DNA of 64,000 nucleotides from Palsa-504 sp963790065. Its GTDB lineage: Bacteria; Actinomycetota; Actinomycetes; Streptosporangiales; Streptosporangiaceae. The translations under genes were made by a program, and so were the position numbers. Location: the NCBI GenBank assembly GCA_963790065.1, contig CAWBNK010000001.1, positions 124,001-188,000 on the forward strand, given 5' to 3'. Shown one piece after another: positions 16,101 through 27,590 of this stretch. Numbering within the stretch: the first letter of the stretch is position 1; each line of letters begins with the position of its first letter. The notes beneath the pieces are model-generated. The model was not told where the DNA came from, did not search any database, and saw nothing but the letters and a program-made list of their open reading frames with translations.

Positions 16101-17469
16101 ATGTGGCGAGCACTAGAACCGGGAGATCCGCAGGTCATCGGGCCTTACCGGCTGCGCGGGCGGCTGGGCGTGGGCGGCATGGGCCGGGTGTTCCTCGGTG
16201 TCTCCGCGGGCGGCCGGCCGGTGGCGGTGAAGGTCGTCCGGGCCGACCTGGCCACCGACCCTGAGTTCCGGGCCCGTTTCCAGCGGGAGGTCGCCGTGGC
16301 CCGCCGGGTGAGCGGGCCGTTCACCGCGCCGGTGATCGACGCGGACCTGGACGGCCCCGAGCCGTGGCTGGCCACCTCGTACGTGGCCGGGCCCTCGCTG
16401 GCCGACGCGGTATCCGAGCACGGCTGTTTGCCTGCCGCCTCGGTGCTGGAACTGGCCGCCGGGCTGGCCGCAGGCCTGTGCGCGATCCACGCTGCGGGCG
16501 TGGTGCACCGGGATCTCAAGCCGTCGAACGTGCTGCTGGCCGAGGACGGGCCGCGGGTGATCGACTTCGGCATCTCGCTGGCCGCCGAGACCACTCCGCT
16601 GACCCGGCTGGGCATGGTGGTCGGCTCGCCCGGCTTCATGTCGCCTGAGCAGGCCGAGGGCCGGGATGTCGGCCCGTCAAGTGACATCTTCAGCCTGGGC
16701 GCGGTGCTGGCCTTCGCCGCCACCGGCGAGGGGCCGTTCGGCACCGGGTCAGCCCCCACGCTGGCCTACCGGGTGGTCTACAGCCCGCCGAGCCTGGAGG
16801 CCGTCCCGGCCGACGTGCGCCCGCTGATCGAGCGCTGCCTGGACAAGGATCCCGGCCGCAGGCCCACGGCCCGCGACCTGCTGGCCGCGCCAGGGCACGT
16901 TCCAGCCGGCCACGGGCTGGCTGCCCGAGCCGATGACCCGGACCTTCGCCCAGCAGCCGCCCGCGCCGACCGTCACCGTGGCGAAGCTGACCCCGCCGTG
17001 GGGTCAGGTGCCCATTGCATCGCCGTCGCCTCGGCGCCGTCGCGGCCGGTCGCTGGCGATCGCCGCGCTAGTCACGGGGTTGCTGGCGGCTTCGGCCGCG
17101 GGCGGCATCGCGCTGGCCGCTTCCGCTCACCCGTCCGTCGGCATGGGTGCCGGGCAGGCTGCGCCTGCGCCGACGGCGACCGCTCCGGTCAGCTCCGCGC
17201 CCCCGGCCTCGGCGCCGGCCAGCACGCAGGCCGGGCCGGCCACGGCGCCCAGCACGTCGTCGGCTGCACCGCCGCCTAGCATGTCCCCGTCCGCCATGCC
17301 GTCGGCGACCATGTCCGCACCCACGTCGTCCCCTACCGCCAGCCCGTCCGGCAGCCAGGCCCCGGCACCGGCGCCTACCCCGTCCGGGAGCCAGGCGCCG
17401 GCTCCGGCCCCGAGCGGATCGCCGGCCGCGGCCGGTGGGGCCCAGACCCCGCCCCCCGGAGCCTCCTGA
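16101..17469 (+). pseudogene. Ser/Thr protein kinase with C-terminal membrane anchor, copy 1, frameshifted near 16,890
   Basis: The N-terminal Hanks-type kinase domain (about residues 14-265) shows LGVGGMGRVFLG, VAVKVV, VVHRDLKPSN, DFGIS and GFMSPEQ. Just after LLDKDPGRRPTARDLLAA the frame changes. The tail then reads through from about 16,900 in the +1 frame: WGQVP, a basic stop-transfer region, one membrane helix (LAIAALVTGLLAASAAGGIAL) and a Pro/Ala/Ser-rich exterior segment with repeated SGSQAPAPAP. Total length is 1369 bases, one too many, so one indel explains it. Comparison with copy 2 confirms the original frame. Sequencing error and real loss of the membrane anchor are both possible. 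Confidence 0.8.
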
Positions 17470-17580
17470 AGATCGGTTTATCTCATTTCCTGAACCGGCT
17501 GAACCTGGGGCTGCGCCGCTGCGTGGCTCCTGGTGGTGCGGATCGCACCATCGTCGTTGGTCCACGGTAAGGAGACGAGC

Positions 17581-18816
17581 ATGTGGCAGCAACTACAGCC
17601 CGGCGATCCCCAGCTGATCGGGCCCTACCGGCTGCGCGGGCAGCTTGGCGTGGGCGGCATGGGCCGGGTTTTCTTCGGTGTCTCGGCGGGCGGCCGGCCG
17701 GTGGCGGTGAAGATCGTCCGCGCCGACCTGGCCGCCGATCCAGAGTTCCGGGCCCGTTTCCGGCGGGAAGTCGCGGTGGCCCGGCGGGTGAGCGGCCAGT
17801 ACACCGCGCCAGTGATTGACGCTGATCTGGAGAGCCCGACGCCCTGGCTGGCCACCGCCTACGTGGCCGGGCCCTCGCTGGCCGACGCAGTTTCCGAGCA
17901 CGGGCCGCTGCCGGCCAGGCTCGGTACTGGAACTGGCCGCGGGCCTGGCCGAGGGCCTGAGCGCGATTCACGCCGCCGGGGTGGTGCACCGCGACCTGAA
18001 GCCCGCCAATGTGCTGCTGGCCCAGGACGGGCCTCGGCTGATTGATTTCGGAATATCCCGGGCCATTGAGGCGAGCGCGCTGACCCACACCGGCATGGTG
18101 GTCGGCTCACCCGGGTTCATGTCGCCTGAGCAGGCCGAGGGCCGGGACGTCGGCCCGTCAAGTGACATCTTCAGCCTGGGCGCGGTGCTCGCCTTCGCCG
18201 CCACCGGGGAAGGTCCGTTCGGCGCCGGCTCGACCCCGGCACGCTGGTCTACCGGGTGGTCTACAGCCCGCCGAGCCTGGAGGCCGTCCCGGCCGACGTG
18301 CGCCCGCTGATCGAGCGCTGCCTGGACAAGGATCCCGGCCGGCGGCCGACCGCCCGCGACCTGCTGGCCGCGACCGGTGCGGTACAACCCGCCGCGGGCT
18401 GGCTGCCCGGCCCGGTGACCCGGACCTTCGTCCAGTACCCGGCTCTGGCGGTCGACGCGGTGTCCGGTCCCGTCCTGGCGGCGGACGGCCCAGTCCCGGC
18501 CGGGCCCGGTGTGTCCCGGACCGTCACAGTGGCCAAGATGGCCCCGGCCTGGGGGCAGGTCCCGGCGGCCTCCCCGCGGCGGCCGCGGCGCATAGGACGG
18601 CCGCTGGCCGTCGCGTCGTTGGTAGCCGGCCTGGTGGCGGCCTCGGCCGCCGGCGGCTTCGCCCTGACCGCCTACGCGCATCCGGCGCCTGCCGCGCCTG
18701 CCGGGCAGGCCGCCCCAGCCCAGACGGCCGGCTCGCCGGTCACCTCCGCCCCGTCATCGGCGCCCTACCCCGGCAGTTCGCCGAGGACGGACTCGGGCTC
18801 GGGATCCGGGTACTGA
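17581..18816 (+). pseudogene. Ser/Thr protein kinase with C-terminal membrane anchor, copy 2, two frameshifts
   Basis: A close tandem duplicate of copy 1. It starts at ATG 17581 with AAGGAG upstream. Frame 1 encodes the glycine loop and VAVKIV lysine. One extra base near 17,918 shifts to a second frame with VVHRDLKPAN, DFGISRA and FMSPEQ. A second indel near 18,235 returns to the first frame for RPTARDLLAATG, a membrane helix (LAVASLVAGLVAASAAGGFAL) and a short Pro/Ser tail. Full length would be about 411 residues. The kinase core, as read, would be broken in the middle. It converges on the glutamate decarboxylase gene with 4 bases between stops. Confidence 0.8.
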
Positions 18817-18820
18817 GCCC

Positions 18821-20224
18821 TCAGTGGGTGAAGGCCTTGCGCATCTGCTGGATCTCGGGCGGCGGCTGGGTCTGCGGGTGATGCTCGAGGATCCGCACCT
18901 GCAGCCGCATATCATCCAGTAGCAGGTTGGCCAGGTCCATGCTGAAGCCGTTCCTGACCACGATCCGCATCACCTCGGTGTCGGTCATGTCCTCGGGGAA
19001 GGTGTAAGCCGGCACCTGCCAGCCGCGCTGGCGCAACCGCTCCGACAGGTCGAACACCGAGTACCCGGTGATCTCCTCGCGCAGCCTGAACGCGAACACG
19101 GGCAGGTCACTGCCGTCGGTGAGCAGCTCGAACGGGCCTATCTTGGCGATCTCACCGGACAGGTAGAGGGCGATATCCTGGCAGGTCTGTTGCACGTGCC
19201 GGTAGCCCTGCCAGCCGAGCCTGAGGAAGTTGTAGTACTGCGCGGCCACCTGGGCGCCCGGACGGGAGAAGTTGAGCGCGAACGTGGGCATCTCCCCGCC
19301 CAGGTAGTTGACCTTGAAGATGAGATCTTCCGGCAGGTAATCCGGGGTCCGCCACATGACCCAGCCGACTCCGGGATAGACCAGGCCGTACTTGTGCCCC
19401 GAGGTGTTGATCGAGCACACCCGCGGGACCCGGAAGTCCCACTCCAGGTCCGGCTGCAGGAACGGGGCCACGAACCCGCCCGACGCGCCGTCCACGTGCA
19501 CCGGAATGTCGCAGCCGTGCTCGGCCTGAACCTGGTCCAGGGCCTGGCTGATCTCGAGCACGGGCTCGTAGCTGCCGTCCATGGTGGAGCCCAGGATGGC
19601 GACCACGCCGATGGTGTTCTCGTCGCACTTGGCCGCGGCCTCGGCCGGGCCTAGGTGCAGGCGCCCCGGCACCATCGGTACGTAACGCGGCTCCACCTGC
19701 CAGTAGCGGCAGAACTTCTCCCAGCACACCTGGACGTTCGAGCCCATCACGAGGTTCGGCTTGGTCGCGTCGAGCCCCGCCGCCTGCCGCCGGGCCCGCC
19801 ACCGCCACAGCATCGCCATCCCGCCGAGCATGCAGGCCTCACTCGACCCGGTGGTCGAGCAGCCGGTCGCCTGGCTGCCCTCCGGCGCGTTCCACAGGTG
19901 GGACAAGATGTTCACGCAGCGCCGCTCGAGCTCCGCGGTCTGCGGGTACTCGTCCTTGTCGATCATGTTCTTGGGCGCGCACTCGGCCATCAGCAGCTCG
20001 GCCTCGGGCTCCATCCAGGTCGTGACGAACGTGGCCAGGTTGAGCCGGGCGTTGCCGTCGAGGATGAGCTCGTCCCGGACGACCTGCAGCGCGGTGCGCG
20101 GCAGCACCCCGTGCTCGGGCAGCTTGTACCGGGGGATGTCGCAGGTCTTCTCGCGGAAGTAAACAGGGTTGATCTCGAGCTCGGCGTCCCGTGCGGACTC
20201 ATCCACCTTGGTATGCAACGGCAT
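18821..20224 (-). CDS. gadB: Glutamate decarboxylase
   Basis: A PLP-dependent group II decarboxylase of 467 residues, the usual length, that would convert glutamate to GABA and consume a proton. It shows HVDGASGGFVAPF and the PLP lysine in SINTSGHKYGL, and a C-terminus ending in QQMRKAFTH, resembling bacterial GadB. No GABA antiporter gene is adjacent, so an acid-resistance role is not shown here. The 289 bases upstream (20,225-20,513) hold no gene I can support and presumably contain the promoter. Confidence 0.93.
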   Translation of the reverse strand: MPLHTKVDESARDAELEINPVYFREKTCDIPRYKLPEHGVLPRTALQVVRDELILDGNARLNLATFVTTWMEPEAELLMAECAPKNMIDKDEYPQTAELERRCVNILSHLWNAPEGSQATGCSTTGSSEACMLGGMAMLWRWRARRQAAGLDATKPNLVMGSNVQVCWEKFCRYWQVEPRYVPMVPGRLHLGPAEAAAKCDENTIGVVAILGSTMDGSYEPVLEISQALDQVQAEHGCDIPVHVDGASGGFVAPFLQPDLEWDFRVPRVCSINTSGHKYGLVYPGVGWVMWRTPDYLPEDLIFKVNYLGGEMPTFALNFSRPGAQVAAQYYNFLRLGWQGYRHVQQTCQDIALYLSGEIAKIGPFELLTDGSDLPVFAFRLREEITGYSVFDLSERLRQRGWQVPAYTFPEDMTDTEVMRIVVRNGFSMDLANLLLDDMRLQVRILEHHPQTQPPPEIQQMRKAFTH

Positions 20225-20513
20225 GGCAGGCTCCCTGGCTGTGCGGGAAGGCGGTGACTGGGCCTTTCAGTGGCCAGGCTAACGTGCCGGGCGGGCACGG
20301 TGGCCTGGCCCGCCCCGCCCGTATCCGCGGCGTGAATTCGCGAAGGCACGGACCAGAGGGTCCACTGAACGGTGGATGCGGCGCCTCCCGGATAGCCGGC
20401 CTGCCGCCTCGCCCGGCGGCCCGCCGATCATGGCCGCGCAGCCGATCCGCGGGACGGGGCCGTCAGGCGATGCTGGCTAGGACGCAGGCGAGGGCCGGCC
20501 GAGGAGGAGCGGG

Positions 20514-20942
20514 ATGACATCGGTCATCGAGGTGACGGGGCTCACCAAGCAGTACGGAGACAGGGCGGTGGTGGACGGGATCATCAGGTTCCGGCCCATG
20601 GTGCCGCTGGACGAGCAGTCGCTCGCCCTCGGTATCGCCGCGCTGTTCGCGACCGGCCTGCTCGGCGCGAGCGTGGCACCGACCGCCCGGGGCGCGGCGG
20701 GAATCGGGTGGCTGCTGTTCTTCCCGAACATGTTCCTGGCCGGCGTCTACTACCCGACCGAGGTGATGTCGGCCACGATGCGCCAGGTCGGTAACTTCAC
20801 CCCGCTCGGCGCGGCGCTGCACGCGGTGCGCGACAGCTGGATGGGAATAGATCCCCGGCCCGAGTACCTGGGCATAATGGCGGCGTGGGCCCTGGTCGCC
20901 GCGGCCCTGGCGGCCCGCTTTTTCCGCTGGGAACAGGCGTAG
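20514..20942 (+). pseudogene. ABC ATPase-permease deletion chimera (remnant)
   Basis: The 142-codon frame begins like an ABC-transporter ATPase (SVIEVTGLTKQYGDRAVVDGI). After about 23 residues it jumps into the C-terminal half of an ABC-2 permease: LALGIAALFATGLLGAS, GIGWLLFFPNMFLAGVYYPTEVM, FTPLGAALHAVRDSWMG and a final helix ending FFRWEQA. The Walker A, signature and Walker B motifs and the first permease helices are missing. The simplest reading is an in-frame deletion of well over 1 kb spanning the two genes. It lies directly upstream of a two-component system, which probably once regulated the transporter. Confidence 0.8.
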
Positions 20943-20955
20943 GGAAGGGGGAGCG

Positions 20956-22245
20956 GTGACGGTGCGGACGCCGGACAGCGGCCTCGAGTCGCTGGAGCGC
21001 CGCTACGAGTCGATCATGCAGGTGGTCCCGTACCTGGTGCTCGCCGTCCCGATCCTCCCGTACGTCCTGTCGCAGAGCCCGAGTGCGGGGGCGGCCGGGA
21101 TCACCGTCGGCGTCGCCGTGGCCGCGGGGGCCTGGATCACCTGGTTTACCGTCCTGCGCCCGGGCTGGGCGGATCGTTGCTGGCTGATGCGGCTGTACTG
21201 CGTCGGCCTGCTCGCCTTCATCGCTGCGCTCACCGCCCGGAGCCCCTGGTACGGCTTCTTCACTTGGTACGGCTTCCTGACCGCATTCCGGTACCTGGCC
21301 GGAGCCTGGCGCTGGGCCGCCTGCGCGGCCGTGGCACTCATCTTCGGCGTGGACCAGGGCGGGGGCTTCCACCGTCTGACGGTGTCCCAGGTCGTCATCT
21401 GGGTCGTCCTGGGCTGCGTGGACGTCGTGCTCGTCGGCCTGTTCGTGCTCCTCGGAGCGAAGTCCGAGGAGCAGAACCTGGCCCGCAAGGGGATGATCGC
21501 CGACCTGGCCCAGGCCAACCAGCGGCTGGAGGAGATGATGGCCGAGAACACCGGCCTGCAGACCCAGCTGCTGACCCAGGCCAGGGAGGCGGGCGCCGGT
21601 GACGAGCGGCAGCGGATGGCCCGGGAGATCCACGACACGCTCGCCCAGGGCCTGACCGGCATCATCACCCAGCTCGAGGCCGCGCAGCAGACCGGCCACG
21701 ACGCTGAGCGCGACCGCCGCATCGGCAACGCCACCCGGCTGGCCCGCGACAGCCTGGCCGAAGCCCGCCGCTCGGTGCAGGCCCTGCGGCCGCAGGCCCT
21801 GGAGGACGCCAGGTTCCCTGACGCGCTGGCCCAGGAGGTGGCCCGTTGGTCGGCCACCAGCGGCGTGCCTGCCGAGGTCAAGACGACCGGCGACGCCATG
21901 ACCATGCATCCCGAGGTCGAGGTGACCCTGCTGCGGGTGGCCCAGGAGGCGCTGGCCAACGTGGCCAAGCACGCCGCGGCCACGCATGCGTGGGTCACGC
22001 TGTCCTACATGGGAGACGTGGTGACCCTCGACGTCCGGGACGACGGCGCCGGCTTCGCCGGCCCCGGCCGCAGCGAGTCCGGCGGCGGCTTCGGCCTGAT
22101 CGCGATGCGGCAGCGGGTGAACCGGCTGGCCGGCCAGCTGGAGATCGAATCAGAACCGGGCGCCGGCACCGCCGTCTCGGCCAGCCTGCCCGCGATCGGA
22201 CTGGGCCCGCCGCCGCAGGCGGCCAAGGAAACGGAGTCCTCGTGA
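20956..22245 (+). CDS. Sensor histidine kinase, NarL/DesK type
   Basis: A 429-residue membrane histidine kinase. Residues 25-175 hold about six hydrophobic segments. A coiled linker follows (about 175-215, EEQNLARKGM...LAQANQRLEEMM). The HisKA_3 phosphoacceptor is in RQRMAREIHDTLAQGL, and the HATPase domain (about 320-415) has ANVAKHA and DDGAGF plus a GFGLIAMRQRV lid. The GTG start follows GGGGGAGCG. The stop overlaps the response regulator start (GTGA). It likely once sensed a compound exported by the neighbouring, now deleted, ABC transporter. Confidence 0.92.
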   Translation: MTVRTPDSGLESLERRYESIMQVVPYLVLAVPILPYVLSQSPSAGAAGITVGVAVAAGAWITWFTVLRPGWADRCWLMRLYCVGLLAFIAALTARSPWYGFFTWYGFLTAFRYLAGAWRWAACAAVALIFGVDQGGGFHRLTVSQVVIWVVLGCVDVVLVGLFVLLGAKSEEQNLARKGMIADLAQANQRLEEMMAENTGLQTQLLTQAREAGAGDERQRMAREIHDTLAQGLTGIITQLEAAQQTGHDAERDRRIGNATRLARDSLAEARRSVQALRPQALEDARFPDALAQEVARWSATSGVPAEVKTTGDAMTMHPEVEVTLLRVAQEALANVAKHAAATHAWVTLSYMGDVVTLDVRDDGAGFAGPGRSESGGGFGLIAMRQRVNRLAGQLEIESEPGAGTAVSASLPAIGLGPPPQAAKETESS

Positions 22246-22877
22246 CCGGACCTATCCGCCTGCTCATCGCCGACGACCACCCGGTGGTCCGCGACGGCCT
22301 GCGCGGCATCTTCGAGGCCAGCGACGAGTTCGAGGTGGCCGGCGAGGCGGCCAACGGCCGGGAGGCGGTCGACCGGGCCGCGGCGCTGCGACCCGACGTG
22401 GTCCTGATGGACCTGCGCATGCCGGTGCTGGACGGGGTCAGCGCGATCCGCCTGCTGGCCCAGCGGGGCGTCGAGGCGCGGGTCCTGGTGCTCACCACCT
22501 TCGACACCGATACCGACGTGGTGCCCGCCATCGAGGCCGGGGCCACCGGCTACCTGCTGAAGGACTCTCCGCCGGACGAGCTCAAGCGCGGGGTGCGCGC
22601 CGCGGCCCGGGGCGAGGCGGTGCTCTCGCCGTCGGTCGCCACCCGGCTGCTCGGCCAGGTCAGGCAGCCCGCCCGGGATCCGCTCAGCCAGCGCGAGCTG
22701 GACATACTGGGCCTGATCGCGCGCGGCCACTCCAACCGGGAGGCCGCCGCGGCCCTGTTCATCAGCGAGGCCACGGTCAAGACCCACGTGCTGCATATCT
22801 ACGCCAAGCTCGGCGTCAACGACCGTGCCGCCGCCGTGGCGGCCGGCTTCGAGCGCGGCCTGCTGCCCCGTCCGTGA
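22242..22877 (+). CDS. LuxR-family response regulator
   Basis: A 211-residue NarL-type regulator. The receiver domain (about 5-120) has the acidic pair in IADDHP, the phosphoacceptor Asp in LMDLRMP and the conserved Lys in YLLKD. The DNA-binding LuxR helix-turn-helix (about 145-205) reads SQRELDILGLIARGHSNREAA and ATVKTHVLHIYAKLGVNDRAAAV. It is the partner of the kinase at 20956-22245 through a 4-base overlap. The target is probably the transporter promoter upstream. Confidence 0.93.
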   Translation: MTGPIRLLIADDHPVVRDGLRGIFEASDEFEVAGEAANGREAVDRAAALRPDVVLMDLRMPVLDGVSAIRLLAQRGVEARVLVLTTFDTDTDVVPAIEAGATGYLLKDSPPDELKRGVRAAARGEAVLSPSVATRLLGQVRQPARDPLSQRELDILGLIARGHSNREAAAALFISEATVKTHVLHIYAKLGVNDRAAAVAAGFERGLLPRP

Positions 22878-22905
22878 GCGGATCGAGCACCACGGGCCGT
22901 TCGGA

Positions 22906-23637
22906 TCAATGATCTTTTCTGGTGTAACGGCACAGGAGGAGGCCGTCGGCGTCGATGACGTGGGCCAGGGCCAGCGGCAGCGGGTGATCCGGGACCAGGG
23001 AGCCGGCCACGATGCGGCCCCCGGCGTCGCCGGTCAGCAGCGGGCTGATGGTCAGGCACAGCTCATCCACCAGGTCGGCCGCGACGAGCTGGCCGAACAG
23101 GTGCGGACCGCCCTCGGCGAGCAGCCGCTGATGACCGCGTTCGGCCAGCGCACTGAGCGCGGCCTTCAGACCGACGGTTTCCTCTCCGGCCACGATCACG
23201 TCGGCGTGCCGGGCCAGTTCGGCCCGCAGATCCGGGGGTGACGCCGCGGTGGTGATCACGATCGTGCGGGCGTGCGGCGGAGCGGCGCTGATCAGGGAGC
23301 TGGCCGGGTCGAGATGGAGCCGGGCGCTGACCACCGCGATCGGCGGGGTCGGCCAGGCCGGCCCGCAGGTGGCGCCACAGCTCGCGGGAGCGCACCGGCC
23401 CGTAGCGCTCGGTACGGGCGGTCGCCGCTCCTACCAGGATGACGTCGGCCAGCGTGCGGAGCAGCGCGAACACGTGCCGGTCGGCGTCGGACGACAAGCC
23501 TGCCGAGGCGCCGTCGAGATGGGCGGCGCCGTCCACGCTGGCCACGAAGTTGGCCCGCAGCCACGGCCCGGGCGGGTAGGCGTACAGCCGGGCCAGGTCC
23601 TCGTCGGTCAGGTCGGACTGCCCGGTCAGCAGCCGCA

Positions 23638-23638
<1 letters not shown>
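22906..23638 (-). pseudogene. RibD C-terminal/dihydrofolate-reductase-like pyrimidine reductase, frameshifted
   Basis: A stand-alone reductase of about 244 residues in the RibD_C family, which reduces pyrimidine or related nucleotides with NADPH. The first part (PPGPWLRANFVASVDGAAHLDG, DVILVGAATARTERYGP) reads from ATG 23638. Near 23,340-23,358 it must change frame to continue as PPIAVVSARLHLD...LLAEGGPHLFGQLVAADLVDELCLTISP. Total length is 733 bases, one too many. The ATG overlaps the GlgX stop (TGATG), so the two genes are coupled although functionally unrelated. A sequencing error is as likely as a real mutation. Confidence 0.75.
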
Positions 23639-25798
<2,160 letters not shown>

Positions 25799-25952
25799 TC
25801 GCCCCCTTCGAAACGGCGGGTCAGGCTGGCTTCGGCCAGCGGCCGACTCTACCTGGTACGCGTAGACCCGAAGGGACGTACGTTACCGGATCGTGACCAG
25901 CGGGTGCCGGCGCCCCGGATTTTCCGGGGACTATCGGGAGTTTTACCCAGTT

Positions 25953-26705
25953 TTACGCCGCAGCCCGCTGTCGCGTTCCTGCCTCCTGATACCGGTCCAG
26001 CATCACGTCGGCCACCTCGGCCGCCGCGCCGAGCGCCGGCGCTACCGCCGCCGCTCCCGCGGCCAGGGCGGCATCGCGGATCCGGTCCGCGAAAAACCCT
26101 GGCGCGAGCAGGTAGGTCGCGACCAGGACCCGCCGGGCTCCGGCGTGCAGCAGCCCGGCTACGGCCGCGGCGGGCGCCGGATCGGCGGCCGAGGCGTAGG
26201 CCGGACGGACCGCGAACCATCCGGTCCGGGCCTGCCAGCGGGCCGCGAGGCGGCCGATGGTGAGGTTGGCCGCCGGGTCGCTCGAGCCGGCCGCGGCGAG
26301 GACCACGCCGGTGTGCCCGGGATCCTCGAGCGCGTCAGGCGCCGCCTCGGTCAGCCGCCGCTCTAGCGCCCGCAGCAGCAGCGGGTGCGGGCCGAGGGTG
26401 GCGCCGTAGGTGACCTCGAGTCGCGGGAAGTCGCCGCGCATCCGGGCCAGCAGGCGAGGGATGTCGGTCTTGCTGTGGTAGGCCGCCGTGAGCAGCAGCG
26501 GCAGCACGGTCACCCGGGCGTTGGCCGGCAGCGCGGACATGACCTGAGGCAGCGACGGCGCGGCGTGAGAAAGGTAGGCCGTGCGCAGGATCAGGCCGCG
26601 CGCCGCCGTCCGGGTGGCGGCCACCTTCATCAGCTCGTCGATGGTGGCCGCTGCCCGCGGGTCCGCGCTGCCGTGTGCCACGGCGACGAGAACCCGGTTA
26701 AGCAT
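25953..26705 (-). CDS. Sirohydrochlorin chelatase (CbiX/SirB family)
   Basis: A 250-residue class II chelatase. Its N-terminal half has VAVAHGSADPRA and LPLLLTAAYHSKTDIP, with the metal-handling histidines, and its C-terminal half repeats the fold (GVVLAAAGSSDPAAN, VATYLLAPGFFADRI). It would insert ferrous iron into sirohydrochlorin to make siroheme, the cofactor of the sulfite reductase in the same operon. The ATG at 26705 overlaps the cysH end by 8 bases, so it is the last gene of the sulfur operon. The longer open frame upstream is a shadow of cysH. Confidence 0.85.
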   Translation of the reverse strand: MLNRVLVAVAHGSADPRAAATIDELMKVAATRTAARGLILRTAYLSHAAPSLPQVMSALPANARVTVLPLLLTAAYHSKTDIPRLLARMRGDFPRLEVTYGATLGPHPLLLRALERRLTEAAPDALEDPGHTGVVLAAAGSSDPAANLTIGRLAARWQARTGWFAVRPAYASAADPAPAAAVAGLLHAGARRVLVATYLLAPGFFADRIRDAALAAGAAAVAPALGAAAEVADVMLDRYQEAGTRQRAAA

Positions 26706-27447
26706 GTATGCCGCACTCCGTCTTGCCGGTCCCGGCCCACCGCCCGCTGCGCGGGTCCGCGCCAGACTCGACCTTGATGGTGCAGGTCGCGCAGCCGATC
26801 GAGGGATAGCCGTCGTAGACCAACGGGTTGACCAGCACGCCCTGCTCGGTGATGAAGTCGTCCACCTGCTTCTGCGACCAGCTGACGATCGGGTTGACCT
26901 TGACCATCTCCCGGCGGTCGTCCCACTCCACGACCCGGGTCTGGCGTCGCTGGTTGGTCTCGTCCCGGCGGACGCCGGTGATCCAGGCGTCATAGTTGGT
27001 CAGGGCCCGCTCCAGCGGTTCGACCTTGCGCAGGTAGCAGCACAGGTCGGGGTTGCGGCCGTAGAGTCTCGGCCCAAGCTCCGCGTCCTGTTCGGCGACG
27101 GTACGCGACGGGGTGACGTTGATGAGCTTGATCGGGTACACGACCTCGGCGGCGTCCCTGGTACCGATGGTCTCCGCGAAGTGGTAGCCGGTGTCGAGGA
27201 AGACCACGTCGATGCCGGGCTTGACCGCCGAGGCGAGGTGGACGATCACCGTGTCGGTCATGGAGGAGGTGATGCAGATCCGGTCGCCGAAGGTGTCCGT
27301 GGCCCAGCGGATGATCTCCTCGGCGGGCGCTTCCGCGAGTTCCTCGGCGGCCTGTTCGGCGAGGGTTCGCATGAGCTCGGGGTCCTCCAGGCTGATCTGC
27401 GCCAGGCCGCGGGGGTGATCCGGCAAGACGGTGGGAGCGGGACTCAC
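26698..27447 (-). CDS. cysH: Assimilatory adenylylsulfate (APS) reductase
   Basis: A 249-residue thiol-dependent reductase that converts APS to sulfite. The 4Fe-4S cysteine pairs that separate APS reductases from PAPS reductases are present: CCYLRKVEPL and CATC. The catalytic cysteine is in the C-terminal TGKTECGIHA. The PP-loop region is SSMTDTVIVH. The start is GTG 27447, preceded by AATAGGAGTG and overlapping the stop of the small gene upstream. A longer open frame begins upstream, but its first 21 residues come from that neighbour. Confidence 0.93.
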   Translation of the reverse strand: MSPAPTVLPDHPRGLAQISLEDPELMRTLAEQAAEELAEAPAEEIIRWATDTFGDRICITSSMTDTVIVHLASAVKPGIDVVFLDTGYHFAETIGTRDAAEVVYPIKLINVTPSRTVAEQDAELGPRLYGRNPDLCCYLRKVEPLERALTNYDAWITGVRRDETNQRRQTRVVEWDDRREMVKVNPIVSWSQKQVDDFITEQGVLVNPLVYDGYPSIGCATCTIKVESGADPRSGRWAGTGKTECGIHA

Positions 27448-27590
27448 AGCGTCACTCCTATTCCGGCAAAGCGTAGCTGGAAACTGCGGGTGCAACTGCG
27501 GCAATGCCATTCACCGTCGGTCGCGCCCTGCGGCTCGAGGTCCTCCTCGCCGCAGTAAGGGCAGTAGAAGGGGACTGCGCGCGTGCTCAC
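27444..27590 (-). CDS. Small zinc-ribbon-like protein of the sulfite reduction operon
   Basis: A 48-residue protein. Its four cysteines are in two pairs, FYCPYCGEED near residue 10 and WHCRSCTRSF near residue 30, a typical zinc or iron knuckle arrangement. The start is GTG 27590, overlapping the end of sirA, and its stop overlaps the cysH start (GTGA). Genes of this size between sirA and cysH are common in actinobacteria. A role as a redox carrier or accessory to sulfite or APS reductase is plausible but unproven. Confidence 0.85.
   Translation of the reverse strand: MSTRAVPFYCPYCGEEDLEPQGATDGEWHCRSCTRSFQLRFAGIGVTL

Noticed and set aside
13859..16138. Longer PaaZ-like protein with about 77 extra N-terminal residues
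   Set aside because: The extension is low-quality coding sequence; ATG 15907 has a good ribosome binding site, and the residue numbers of the catalytic sites match the known enzyme from that start.
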